A DNA stretch of 64,000 bases from Sepioteuthis lessoniana (lineage: Eukaryota > Mollusca > Cephalopoda > Myopsida > Loliginidae), in contig OY757924.1 in the NCBI GenBank assembly GCA_963585895.1, forward strand, positions 57,085,301 to 57,149,300, in the 5' to 3' direction. The notes under the pieces are model-generated. The model worked only from the letters and a program-made list of their open reading frames with translations, was not told the origin of the DNA and made no database searches. How positions within the stretch are numbered: the first letter of the stretch is position 1; each line of letters opens with the position of its first letter. Below are positions 10,402 through 21,068 of the stretch, one piece after another. A program made the position numbers and the translations under genes.

Positions 10402-11685
10402 TTCTTTGAACTAGAAATAGCAATATGGAATTGTTCTTTACATTCTTAAGGACAAGGTAAGTTGCAAGAAATATTTCTTCTAGGTCATCTTAACCAAGTG
10501 ATGAATCAGTTATTGAAAACAACTCAGAGACATTGAAAGCAATGATTGGTTGTGGAGCAACTTCTAGGGTGAGTCAAAAGTCTCGCAATATTTTTGTTAT
10601 GTGAGCCACAATTCGGCAGCTTTGAATGTTTTTGTCAACTTTATGAAGGTGATGAATAGCAAAGGACTGTAAGATGTCAAGCTTGCCTGATACTCACTAA
10701 ATCCTACTCCTCTCTATGGCTAGGAAAATGGCCTTGAAATCCATACTTTTAGGTCTATCTGATGTTGCCTAATGAAGCATAAGCTTCCAATATAGATCAC
10801 CATGCATGTTCATCTGCATGGCTCTCAAAGCACACATGAAATGAAGCAATGAATAATGTATCAAAGCACAAACCACAGCAGGGACCTTGAACTGCTTTGG
10901 TCATGTGATATATGTGCCACAAACTAGCATGTACTATCAAACTATTGCATAACTTTTAGTAATAATATATTTCTCTAGTATGAGGTTATATTTGTATATA
11001 GTAATATAAGGAAGAAGAGAAGAAGTAAGAGTGGAAGAGAGGCAAATTTTTGACCAGAAGTGTGGTGCTGATTATAAGATAGCAGGTGTGGAAGAAATGG
11101 TAAGAAACTATGAAACTATAGAATCAATAAATGAGGTGAAAATTTATATGCAAGAGGGTTCCTTTTCTTTATGTCAGTTCAGAGGGATTACAAAGCAGCT
11201 AAGTTGTTGAATGAATGTTCCATGATAGTTGATATTAATCCTCATGAGTTGTGCTCCTTGGACACTCTCAGGTAATAAGATACAATCTTACCAGGAAGTT
11301 GAACAGCAGCCACATGGTTATAGTCGTCATACATGGAACATGTCTAAGATTCCTTGGCCAAAATATTTCTTGTTAGAGTTTCTTTATTCCCCATTTACAG
11401 TTAAGTTCTTGGCAAGTTCATAGATAATTTGTTTCAAGCTATACTTCATGCATATTTGAGGTAAAGTGGCTTGATCCCAAAAGGATATTATCTATGTTTT
11501 AGCTGTTGGAGCAAGCAAGAATGAGAACTGCATATTGTGAAATGCAAGAAAGGTTGGACCAAACTACATTTTATTGATTAAAAAGCTGTTAAAGAATAAA
11601 ATTAACATTAAAAAAAAAATTTTAAAAAAGAGAAAAGAATGACATAAATCAGAAAAATTAGGTAATTTATTTTGCAAGATTCTAG
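10402..11685. other. No gene recognised
   Basis: No coding signal was found. The string GGGTGAGTCAAAAGTCTCGC at 10569-10588 is reminiscent of a mariner-type terminus, but I see no partner end. Confidence 0.35.
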
Positions 11686-12628
11686 AATAGCTTTAAATAT
11701 AAACCAATGGCATAGTATGAATGATTGTATGAAGTGGTTTAAGGACTAGGACAAAAATGATAAATGGTCCTTTGTAAAATATAAGTAAAGTAAAGTTAAC
11801 GACCGTTGTCGAGGGCAAACCGAAGGTTTCCTTTCCAATAGCTACTATACCGAGGCGTAGGGGAGGGTGCTACTCCTTTCCCTGGATTGCTCCACTTTAC
11901 CCTTGATACCTACCTTATATTGCTGAGTGTTAAGCAAGGCGGTATCAAGTACCATTTTTAAAGTCTTTGGTATGACGCGACCTGGGATTGAACCCAGGTC
12001 TCCCGGACCATTGGCAAACACTCTACCCACTACGCCTATGAGCCGGTAAAATATACTAGGGAATTTTACCTGTCTATTGTTGAAAAGACTGGCATTAAAT
12101 CTAGCTTAGGAATATATATTGATAACAGAGGATAAAATTAATATCATTAAGCATTGTTGTAAATTGCTATTGTGCCATAATGAGGATTTGTGGATTAAAA
12201 GGGAGTTAGTGGTAACTTGAACAACCCCATAGTTTCATTCAACAAGCCTAAATTGTGCAAGCTTATAGGTTGCTTATTGACCCCTGTAACCATGATCTTT
12301 ATTGAGACGATGGGTTGATTATTGTAGATGACTGCACACCTAGAAAAGAACGATATAATTTGGAAAAGATTACATACGTTGTTCTGTAAGTTTTGATTTA
12401 AGTTGAACATCCAAACTAATTTAAAAATTATGGATTATTTAGACATTATACTCAACTTGTATATTGGTACCATGTTCCCATTTAGGAAAAACAACCAGTA
12501 CCCAATTTAATATTAATATAGGTTCTACACAGATTTTTAAACATATCCCAAAGGATATGTTTAGATTATCTACTAATTCTTTTAATATTGATATCTTCAC
12601 TCAAAATGAACATGATTAAGAAATGGTG

Positions 12629-12659
<31 letters not shown>

Positions 12660-13395
12660 GTGGTTACAAGGCCAAACTTGTTTATAAAACCATGGAATAA
12701 ACAGTAGTTGTATGTAATAGGAGGAATAACAGAGCAAGGAAAATTTTATGGTTTACACCACTATATAATATGGCCAAAGCTAATAATATAGTGAAAGAAT
12801 TCTTTAGATCATTAAAAGAAAAACTTTCCTTTGTTAAACAGTCTATACAAAATATTTAATAGGAACACTTAAATTAAGCTATAGTTGTATACCCAATGTG
12901 GCAAATTTAATTAGCAAAAGTAACACTAAAAAATCTCAGGAATAATCAATGTATTGAGCCCCCTAAATGCAATTGTATCAATAAAGCCAATAGCCCCAAC
13001 AAAGGGAATGTCGATATGAATGTATTGTATACAAGGTGGAGGTACATTGGTGTGGACATAATAGTAACATTAATAGTAATGATAAAAAAATATATGTTGG
13101 TTCTACACAAGAACCTTTCATAAAGATATAATCATAGTTTTGCACACAAAATATAGACACAGAACTAGTTTATCTATGTGTGGGAAATTAAAAAGAATCT
13201 AGTTACAGGTCCCATATTAAAACGGGAGATTGTAAGAAAATGCAGTAAATATAAGATAGGTGATAAATATTGCAATTCATGCATGGAGAAAAAACTTACA
13301 ATAGTTCCAACAATAATCCCAATGAATTACTTAACAGAATTTTGGAAATACTAAATGTTTGTAAGCATAAAAAAGTTTGGTTGCTTATTAGGTAA
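11686..13395 (+). pseudogene. Penelope-like element: RT remnant and GIY-YIG domain
   Basis: A degenerate Penelope-like retroelement frame can be followed through stops and shifts. ALNINQWHSMNDCMKWFK (about 11688-11742) and the segment after the SINE insertion (REFYLSIVEKT, from about 12060) are the PLE reverse transcriptase core around a (F)DI.EFYPSI-type motif. NLKIMDYLDIILNL (about 12420-12460) is the usual late RT block. RARKILWFTPPYNMAKANNI (about 12735-12795) is the PLE linker. A CNC..K cysteine motif follows near 12970. KKYMLVLHKN/YVGSTQEPFIK (about 13090-13125) and YVWEIKKNLV belong to the GIY-YIG endonuclease. The end ELLNRILEILNVCKHKKVWL stops at 13393-13395. The RT is split by SINE-E (11784-12045) and the frame has many stops, so the element is inactive. 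A 26-base A tract at 12632-12657 is a further insertion. Confidence 0.85.
11784..12045 (-). mobile_element. SINE-E, inserted in the Penelope-like RT
   Basis: This is a complete 262-bp minus-strand SINE flanked by the 10-bp target duplication GTAAAATATA (11774-11783 and 12046-12055). The tRNA-like head has A box TAGGCGTAGTGGGTAGAGTG and B box GGGTTCAATCCCAGG. The body has GGTACTTGATACCGCCTTGC and GTAAAGTGGAGCAATCCAGG, and the 3' end is AGTAAAGT-rich. It is the best reference copy of SINE-E in the window. Confidence 0.9.
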
Positions 13396-13491
13396 AGTAT
13401 GATTCTTTTAAATGCTAATTTTATTCTTTCTAGCAGCCTTTTAATCAATAAAATTGTAGATTAGTCTGATCCTTCTTTGGTCAGAATTATC

Positions 13492-13513
13492 CTGATGATC
13501 GATTTAGGTGAAA
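13492..13513 (+). ncRNA. Possible hammerhead-like core after the PLE frame
   Basis: About 95 bp after the PLE stop comes CTGATGA, an 11-nt segment able to form a short ATC/GGT helix, and GAAA, then the self-complementary ATCTAGGTAGAT. That order (CUGAUGA, stem II, GAAA, stem III) is the hammerhead core. Penelope-like elements are known to carry such ribozymes. The proximal stem I pairing looks poor, so chance is a real alternative. Confidence 0.25.
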
Positions 13514-13550
13514 TCTAGGTAGATTTTTTTCCAACTCTGAAGGTATTCAT

Positions 13551-13552
13551 GC

Positions 13553-13593
<41 letters not shown>

Positions 13594-13613
13594 CATACAT
13601 ACATACACAGAGT
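13551..13613. repeat. Compound microsatellite (GT)n(AT)n(ACAT)n
   Basis: GT repeats pass into AT repeats and then ACATACAT/ACACAG. The minus-strand frame at 13515-13709 is low-complexity sequence. Confidence 0.95.
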
Positions 13614-13984
13614 AATATATAGATATATCAAATACCTCTTTATATATGTCTTCATAATATAATTACTGATAATTATGATAAAGTTTAAAATTTTAATCAT
13701 AACAACCAATTTTATCTTCCTGGTTACGTTTACTGATAATTTATACAGTTTTCAAGACAGTCAATATCTTATTTGTATATGTAGCACTAGTGAGAGTAGA
13801 GAGGAGTGAAAATTTTAAAATTTGAATTAATCATTCTCTTTGCACTAATACATAAGGCTAATAAAGTTATTTTCAAACAATTTTTTTTTTTTTACTACCA
13901 TACAAAAATTAGATTTCATTACAACAAAAATTATCTTATTCAAATAAATAAAGTCTGTGTGTGGAAAAGGTAAAGTAGAAATGG

Positions 13985-14412
13985 AATTTAGTTTGGTTTG
14001 ATTTTATGGCATATCAACCATTGTTGGTTTTTAATGCCAAATCCAGTTTTTACATATATATCAAATATGATTTGTAAACATTTTGTAGATACAAAAATGA
14101 CCAAACAGTTCTATTCCTAACAATTCAATCCAGCATAAGGCATTTGTTTGGACACAGTTTAAGTGTCAAACAGTTCTATTTGACCCATAGATAGGATCCT
14201 ATCAAGTGCTTCCACCTGAGGTCAGAGTGGCCCTGAGAGTAATGGCAATGAAGGGGTACTCTATATTCCTTAAAGCTCCAGCATGACTGAAAACTTCATG
14301 ATCAAAGTGTTTAATGTTATATCCAAGACACTCGTTGAGAGGAGGGAGTCTTACCCCTCTGCAGAGATGCAGTCAATGTATTTTACTTGCCCAGCCAACT
14401 GGGCTAAAACTG
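13985..14412 (-). repeat. Family D copy with T1 tail
   Basis: The minus-strand head runs from CCCAGTTGGCTGGGCAAG near 14410 to CTATGGGTCAAATAGAACTG near 14170. One to two internal units and the T1 tail (13995-14045) follow. The frame at 14283-14504 is a chance one across the head. Confidence 0.8.
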
Positions 14413-14569
14413 CACATAGAGATTTCTTGGCATCAAAACCTTTACAGTTTTCTCATATAGGCATGAATATACTGGTTGAAATATTGTGTGAACAACAAAA
14501 GTAAAGAGTTCAATCAAAACTAAAGAATTCTTAAATTATGATGACCCTTTCCAAAACTATAGACAAGTT

Positions 14570-14815
14570 GGTTGATCGGTGGTTTTGTAACATACCACCC
14601 TTGTTGAGTCATTAGAAATACTTGAAATCCTATTTCTACACAGATTACATACTAAAAATAGTTACTTGAAAGTACATTTGTTTATAAATGATTATTATCA
14701 ACCATATAAATACTAAAAAAAAAAAAAAAAAAAAAAACTCCCAAAAAATGAACTTGGCATTGAATAACCTAACAAGGATTGATATGCTATATACCTAAAA
14801 CTAACCAACTTACTT
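14570..14815. repeat. Two decayed T-tail stem-loops around a poly(A)
   Basis: A T1-like block in minus orientation (GGTGGTTTTGTAACATACCA, about 14580-14615) and one in plus orientation (TTGGCATTGAATAACC..GGATTGATATGC, about 14755-14800) face each other across D-like internal units and an A tract at 14718-14738. The bodies cannot be assigned. Confidence 0.5.
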
Positions 14816-15360
14816 GACAATGGTTTTGAGAAGAGTCAAAGAATTATTTTGAAAATTGAGCCTCCAACTTTTTTCTCTTTTGACATAAAATAGTTCTCAG
14901 CTCTTTTGACAGTTGTCCATTCTACACCATTGTTTCTGTTGAGTAGCAGAAGCTATAAATTGATTAACTCTATGCTGAGCTTACTAGAACTATAGTCACT
15001 TTCTTATGAAAGTGACTATTGTACCTTAGGAAGGCCAATTGTGTAAGGATGAGAGAGTGCCATCTCTGACTATCCTTGTTCATTAGTTTGGCTCCTCAAT
15101 CAAATCCCCAGATAGTGACATTAATGATATAGTCTTTTTCATCTGAAGCTACCCGCAATAGTAAAAATCAATAGCATGTCATGGCATTGCCTGTCAAAGA
15201 CCACCAGGACTATCATATATCAATGAAAACAAGATGATAGAGTAAGGGTATGTTTATTTCAACTTCATTATCAGTCAGAGAAAAAGATAATACATACATA
15301 CAAAAATACAATAAAATATACATGGTAAAAATAAGATATCTATAAAGAAAAGTAAAATGA
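14816..15360. other. No gene recognised
   Basis: Unassigned unique-looking sequence. No coding signal or known repeat. Confidence 0.4.
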
Positions 15361-15362
15361 AA

Positions 15363-15454
<92 letters not shown>
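15363..15454. repeat. Symmetric compound microsatellite (CA)n(TA)n(TG)n
   Basis: CA repeats, a long AT core and TG repeats form a reverse-complement-symmetric block able to extrude as a cruciform. Confidence 0.95.
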
Positions 15455-15455
<1 letters not shown>

Positions 15456-15687
15456 ATAAAAACAAGCTAAACTTTAGTAATAAAAACAAAAATGAAATAA
15501 TTTAGTAAAAATACTAAAATATAATTTAATGATAGCATATAAATTAACTTGATAAGGGTTCTGATGTGAACCAAAAGTACTCTGTATAACACAAATAGCT
15601 TCTTTGGGGAAATTATCAACAAATTTCAAGATTGTAACATAAAATACATAAGGACTCTTTTAGAAAAAACTCCAAAACAAGGATTCG

Positions 15688-15691
<4 letters not shown>

Positions 15692-15730
<39 letters not shown>

Positions 15731-15768
15731 CACACACACACATACATACACACACACACACACACAAT
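15692..15768. repeat. Compound microsatellite (TA)n(CA)n
   Basis: A TA run is followed by TACATACA and CA repeats. The unassigned AT-rich sequence to 16880 shows no gene. Confidence 0.9.
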
Positions 15769-16880
15769 AAAATAAAAAAATATGTACAATAAAAAAATTG
15801 ATATCTTTAAATGACTACTAAAGTTATCTTGATTTCTTTACTGAGAAACATAAAATATTCTAGGAGGATGGAATAATTAAAATCTACACAATGTGGAAGA
15901 TAGAAATAATTGTTCCAGGAAAGCCTGAGATTGGTAAAACAATCTTTTTACTTTTCCACCTCTAACATCACTTGGTCTTGTGCCCTACTAAGTTTAATCC
16001 AGAAGAGACAGCCAATTGTCGGATGATAGAAATGGTTACGTAATTGCCATCACTGATAGGTAAGTGTTTAAGCCAGGGTAAATGCCAGAAACTTGAATGC
16101 TTATTTTCCAGGTAAGAAAGCTTTCCTTTCTAGAAAACTAGTAAAACATGGTCTGTCTGCTTCTATTTCCTATCCCCCTTTAGCCTTGTGTCATAAAGAT
16201 GTAGGATTATTGTCTTGGGTATAAACCATCAATAAATTCCTGTCCGAAATAAACAACCACATTGCATTCTGGGAAAATCAAATATTCTTATTACTATAAA
16301 AACCTAACTCATGTAAACCACAATGTCTCCGGCAAATAAAAGACTATCTTGTCTATGTTGGATTTACTTCCTGGATCTTTACCATTTCTGAATTTAATAC
16401 TAAACTACATTATATAAATCTTTCAGTTGAACGAATAAGTAATGTTGAATAGAATTATTAGTGTCGAATACTAATACTTGAAACCCTTTAACTGTGCAGA
16501 AATTGAATTATCAGTATTACATAGGAATACTTTCACCCACTTAACAGTGTGCTAACAAATCGACAATCAACCTGTTCTGAGAAAATTACAAAAATCTGAT
16601 TTTTCACATTGACCCAATCCAAAGAGTTGTGAAGAATATTACAACTATGATATTCTCAAAAACAAGTTAACCCTGTCACATTAGCTCTTCTAATATGACC
16701 ACTTCATGCAAGCAATCACAAGAAAATAGACTGTGATAATATTCTTTCTTTCATTTAACAACTAAATATACTAACTTATCAAATACATTTCTTATTGTTA
16801 ACTGATTTCTATTCATTATTGTTTTCTTTTTTTGTGTTGCCTTATCACTGGAAAAAAATCTCTGGCAAAAAGAGAAAATT

Positions 16881-16990
16881 AATTGATTTTAATAGCACTT
16901 CAACCTGTATAGGATTATTTTAAGCCTAGAAATTAGGAAATTACATTTTTTGTACATTTATATTTACACTCTTTGTGTAGTTGTTTGTTA
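16881..16990 (-). repeat. T2 tail block
   Basis: In minus orientation it has TGATTTTAATAGCACTTCAA, then CC...GGATTATTTTAAGCC and the downstream motif shared with 21069-21180 and 61430-61520 (ACATTTATATTTACA). The body is not preserved. Confidence 0.6.
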
Positions 16991-17016
16991 AGAGGCTTGT
17001 TTTTGTTTGGCTACAG

Positions 17017-17323
17017 TTCATTATCATCATCAGATCAATAGCATGGAGTTCCCTGATTCTCCACCCACTCCAATCATCCATCACACTAGGAAGGGGTCAT
17101 CTAGACTGCATCCAGTGTCCACACAGAGCTAATATATCTTTAAGTCCTTGTTAGTCAGCTAACACGTGTGTGTCTCTGTGTAGGAGTCCATAAGAGAATG
17201 TTGCTTAGGAGTTCATCCTTACATCTCCAGTAGTACCAAGCATGTCTTGTTCATTTTAATTGTATGGTTTGTGAGATGGGAGGTAAGCAGCCGAATAGCT
17301 GTTGTTTTGTGGAGTGTTACAAA
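17017..17323 (-). pseudogene. RTE-type LINE 3' fragment, minus copy
   Basis: Read on the minus strand, this is the C-terminal end of an RTE frame. A LPSHKP segment parallels the LLPISQTI of the 48-kb copy. LLHRDTH, GHWMQSR and VMDDWSGW follow, ending at GATGATGATAATGAAC. Several stops are present. It is a different subfamily from the plus copy that starts at 17324, and the two 5' truncation points touch. The start codon at 17264 of the long plus-strand frame lies in antisense of this fragment, so it is not the real start of the RTE protein. Confidence 0.75.
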
Positions 17324-18112
17324 AGGTACCCCGCAAAAACAATCACGGACGCCGACTACGCTGATGACTTGGCGTTACTAGCGAATACGCCTAATCAAGC
17401 AGAGACACTACTACATAGTCTGGAACGAACTGCAGCCGGCATTGGCCTACATGTCAATGCAAACAAAACCGAATATATGTGTTACAACCAAACAGGCAAC
17501 ATTGCCACACTAGACGGAGCCTCTCTGAAACTAGTCGACAAATTCACCTACCTAGGAAGCAGCGTCTCATCAACCGAGAAGGACATCGACACACGACTGA
17601 CGAAGGCATGGACAGCTATCGATAGGCTCTCGATCATATGGAAGTCGGACCTAACAGATAAAATGAAACGCAGTTTCTTCCAGGCAGCGGTTGTGTCGAT
17701 ACTGCTATATGGATGCACCACATGGACGCTTACGAAGCGGCTGGAGAGGAGGCTGGACGGAAATTACACAAGAATGTTGAGAGCAGTATTAAACAAGTCC
17801 TGGCGACAACACCCCACGAGACTCCAACTATACGGACACTTGCCCCCCATCACAAAAACTATACAAGTTCGACGAACCAGACACGCGGGACACTGCTGGA
17901 GAAGCAAGGACGAGCTCATAAGCGATGTACTCCTGTGGACCCCCACTCATGGATGTGCAAGTGTGGGACGACCAGCACGAACTTACATACAGCAGCTATG
18001 TGAGGACACGGGTTGTAATCCTGAAGACCTGCCGGAGGCGATGAGTGATAGGGAGAAATGGCGAGAGACGGTCAGGGATATCCGCGCAGACGGCGCGACA
18101 TGATGATGATGA
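17324..18112 (+). pseudogene. RTE-type LINE, C-terminal RT half with YADD
   Basis: An open frame of about 259 codons, in frame with an upstream chance ATG at 17264, runs from RYPAKTITDADYADD to a stop at 18101-18103. The YADD catalytic box is at 17357-17368. The rest is the thumb and C-terminal region of RTE-clade reverse transcriptases, with SILLYGCTTWTLTKR and RHAGHCWRSKDELI motifs, ending PEAMSDREKWRETVRDIRAD. The element ends in the TGA repeat expected of RTE (ATGATGATGATGA, 18100-18112). The apurinic endonuclease and the N-terminal RT motifs are absent, so it is 5'-truncated, but it has no internal stop. It is the youngest-looking coding sequence in the window. GC content is visibly higher than the surroundings. 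Confidence 0.9.
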
Positions 18113-18204
18113 CTTCCAAGGATGGCAAAATGTACTTGAGCTCGTTCCAATGATCACAGACAAACAACTGGAAGTCACCAAGCATTATTGGCTGTGTCTA
18201 CTCT

Positions 18205-18335
18205 TCTCAGGGGGTGTAATGGTTAGCAAGCTAGACTAGTAAACTTCCACGATTGAGTTAGAGTCTCATTGGGTGCTCCATTTATACGGCCTTATGCCAC
18301 ACCTAAACAAAAAACTTAATATGCTATGTGTAGGG
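18205..18335 (+). mobile_element. SINE-A copy
   Basis: The head has TGTAATGGTTAGCAAGCTAG (A-box region) and GAGTTAGAGTCTC (B-box position). The T3 tail reads CCTTATGCCACACCTAAACA, then AAAAACTTAATA. A 33-bp minus-strand RTE scrap (18330-18362, like 17183-17220) follows directly. Confidence 0.8.
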
Positions 18336-18362
18336 GTCCATAAGAAAATGTTGCTTATGAGT

Positions 18363-18512
18363 TACCTTGTAGAAGAATAGTAATAGTACCGTTTCATTCA
18401 TAGCTGGAGGGATAAGAAGGTTCATACCTTTCCTCGGGGTATTAGTCTGGAGTTTGAACTCACTTACTATGTCACAATCTAGCACATTAGCCACTATGCT
18501 ATGAGGACTCCC
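18363..18512 (-). mobile_element. SINE-C copy lacking its tail
   Basis: The minus-strand head has CATAGCATAGTGGCTAATGT (A box) and GAGTTCAAACTCCAG (B box), then the ATACC..GGAAAGGTATGAACC body. It ends at TTCTTCTACAAGG, so the T1 tail is missing. Confidence 0.8.
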
Positions 18513-18640
18513 TCCTAAAACTGATGAGTTACAAAAAGGAATAATTAAATAATACTAAATGATTTCATTAGCTTTTCTTTTTTACAGCTGTAGTGATAAA
18601 TATAAAGTAACCCAAAAATAGAGAACGAATTACCTCAAGT

Positions 18641-18826
18641 TAAAAGAGTAACCCAAAGCTGAACTTTTTTAGACCTAATTTTTCTGATACAGATATCATT
18701 AGAGAACAAGAAAAATGTGGGTTAATGGTCAGGCTTTGGCCAGTTCATTCAAACTTTTTTCAGTCCCTAATGATACTTGCATTGGAAAAATCAGGTCTAA
18801 AAAGTTCAGCTTTGGGTTACTCTTAA
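18641..18826. mobile_element. Fold-back MITE-like element with ~62-bp inverted arms
   Basis: The left arm (18641-18703) begins AGAGTAACCCAAAGCTGAAC. The right arm (18765-18826) is its near-perfect reverse complement, ending GTTCAGCTTTGGGTTACTCT. The interior is only about 60 bp. TTAA occurs at both edges (18640-18643 and 18823-18826), so a TTAA or TA target site is possible. There is no coding capacity and the superfamily is undetermined. Confidence 0.8.
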
Positions 18827-19120
18827 TGCATCTTTAACCTGAATGAAGTGAAAATGCTATGCTCTACTAAACCCAAGTAAAATGAATGACTAAATAAGCA
18901 AATAAAAAGTTAAAACTGCCACTCCTCGATTCATCGCTTCTCAGCAGTTATTTTGTTAGATGTGATCAGAGTCTTTTCAGTTTTGCAATTGGAAGTAGAT
19001 AAAACTGTATTGGCGAAAATAAGATTGTAATATTTATTTCGTCTCAAAAGGTTAGTAGATTTTTTTTTTTTTTTTTAAACATCTTTGCAAGATAAAAAAC
19101 AGCTAAATTTTAAACATCTT
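18827..19120. other. No gene recognised
   Basis: AT-rich with a T tract at about 19057-19076. Nothing else is recognised. Confidence 0.4.
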
Positions 19121-19129
19121 CACCACAGC

Positions 19130-19342
19130 AGAATTTAACTGTACTTACTGTAAATTAATTTTTTTTTTATCGAAAGTCCAGCTTTTTTAAAATTACTTTT
19201 CAAAGATAATGACAATATTAAGTTTATTTTTCACTGATTGCTATGCTACTTTTAATTAATTTTAAGAAATTCAATGTACATATTCAAAAATTTATACCAC
19301 CACCAAAAGCAACAACAAAATTAAAACAAATTTACAAAATTT

Positions 19343-19379
<37 letters not shown>

Positions 19380-19870
19380 CGTTGGGTGTCAGTACTATTC
19401 AATAAAGAAGATGAACGTTATTTCTGCTGATAGATAATACTTACATTGACCATCCAAATAAGATTAAGTTTCTGTTATTTATTCTTTTTTTTTTTTTTAT
19501 TATTTATTCCTTTAGAAAACGGATAATAATTTCAAGATTATTGATAAATTTCTAGCTGGACTGTATGTATATTCAGTGCAACTTCTAATTCATTTTAAGA
19601 AATTTGATGTAAATATTTATAAACTAGCAGCAAAAGGAAAATTTACAGTTAAACGAAAAAAAAAAAATTTGGTGTTTATGTAGTTTTTTTTTTTTTTTTA
19701 CCTTAAGCTTTTATTTAGTAGTAACACTGGGCCAGAAATATGGAGAACCCAGTGAAACTCGGGCTCGCTAATAATGGTTTGTTAGTCTAGTTTGCACTTT
19801 ACGAGGCAGCATAAGTTTGGTGTTTGTATAATAGTTCAATAAAGAAAATCATTTCTGCGGTAATGTGTAT
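19130..19870. repeat. Two diverged direct copies of a ~330-430 bp unit
   Basis: Blocks TTTTAAGAAATTCAATGTA (about 19261) and TTTTAAGAAATTTGATGTAA (about 19595), and GTRYTATTCAATAAAGAAGA-type blocks (about 19392 and 19830), recur in the same order with poly(A/T) tracts between them. At 19720-19800 a decayed minus-strand SINE-A lies between units. The unit identity is unknown. Confidence 0.5.
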
Positions 19871-20394
19871 ATTTGTGTGTGTGTGTGATTCACTATATAA
19901 GAGTAACTTTATTTGCTTCATTTTTTTTTTTTTATTGAACAATTGCATTTTAGTCAAAAAATATTTACTGGCAATCAACTGTAAGTTGCCATCTTCTGTA
20001 AAGGGTGTGGTTAGTAATAGTCTTAGAAAAATGGCTATTTTAGTAAGGAAAAGTCACAATTTTAGTAAGGATAAGTCACAATTCATAATGGCAGTTAGGA
20101 GTTAAGTTTTATCAAAAATACATGAAACATTTAAATAACTTTGGTTTAGATTTTTTTTTTTTTTCTTTTTCACCCCTTTTTTGCCTGTGATTTTTCTCAC
20201 CCTAATTCGGGAAGGGAAAGATTTTTAATATTATGGTTGATTAGCATTTTGAAGACATAAATTTTAAAAATTACTGAGCAGTAAAAAAAGGAGACGAATG
20301 AGTGGAAATTTTTATCTGGATGTTGAATGTAAATATTACATTTTTCTTATATTTTTGTTCATAACTTGGGTAATTTTTAAACATTAAATCTATT
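19871..20394. other. No gene recognised
   Basis: AT-rich. A 22-bp motif (TAGTAAGGAWAAGTCACAAT) occurs twice in tandem at 20039-20081. No credible coding frame. Confidence 0.4.
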
Positions 20395-20530
20395 TGCCAT
20401 AGAGACTGGACCAAATAGTAATGGCTATGAAAGGGTATTCTACACTTCATAGATCTCCAGAACTGGAGTCTCACCAACAGATACAGTTTATTTTCATAAC
20501 CAAGACATATCTTTTTTTAAGAGGAGTGAG
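20395..20530 (-). repeat. Family D head fragment
   Basis: The minus-strand D head core (GAGACTCCAGTTCTGGAGA ... CTGGTCCA) is preserved. Internal units and tail are absent. Confidence 0.65.
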
Positions 20531-20739
20531 GTTTATATGGACTTGCATACAAATATCTCAAGTGAGTATAAACAAAAATTAGCATCCATTTAGACACCAA
20601 AGTGCCATTTTTATAAGGTTCACAAAACTTAATCAAAAAACGAAGTTTCTTTTCAAAGTTTCCATTTAAGTTTTTTTAGAACAAAAAAATTATCATAAAA
20701 CAATATGAATCTGAAGGTGGAAACTTAAACACCAAAATC

Positions 20740-21010
20740 AGCCTTGCTGGTAGGGCTGAGAATACTCTATATCCCCTACAGAGTGTTAAGAACTCTTCCC
20801 CTTGACTCAACAAAAATGGACATTAAACTACATCTGATGGTGAGACTCCAGTTCCTGAAGATCTACAAATTGAGTAGTATTCCTTCATTGCCATTACTCC
20901 AAGGTCCACTCTGTCCCATCTATGAGTAAAATAGATCACTTTAAAAATACTAATATTGGATATTCTATCCAATATTAGTATTTTATATATATATATACTC
21001 GAAACCATAT
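20740..21010 (+). repeat. Family D head fragment ending in a perfect hairpin
   Basis: The D head (GGTGAGACTCCAGTTCCTGA ... ATCTATGAG) is followed by a perfect inverted repeat: 18-bp arms starting AAAATACTAATATTGGAT at 20944-20961 and 20967-20984, with a 5-base loop. The hairpin arises where two internal units meet in opposite orientation. Confidence 0.7.
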
Positions 21011-21068
21011 AACTGTGTGCAGACAAATAATCATTAAAGACTAATTTTTTCAAAGTACAATTTAGAAA

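Noticed and set aside
10569..10600. Mariner end at GGGTGAGTCAAAAGTCTCGC
   Set aside because: Resemblance is short and no matching inverted end or transposase was found.
17264..17323. ATG at 17264 as start of the 279-codon frame
   Set aside because: The first 20 codons are antisense to a minus-strand RTE fragment. True RTE sequence begins at 17324.
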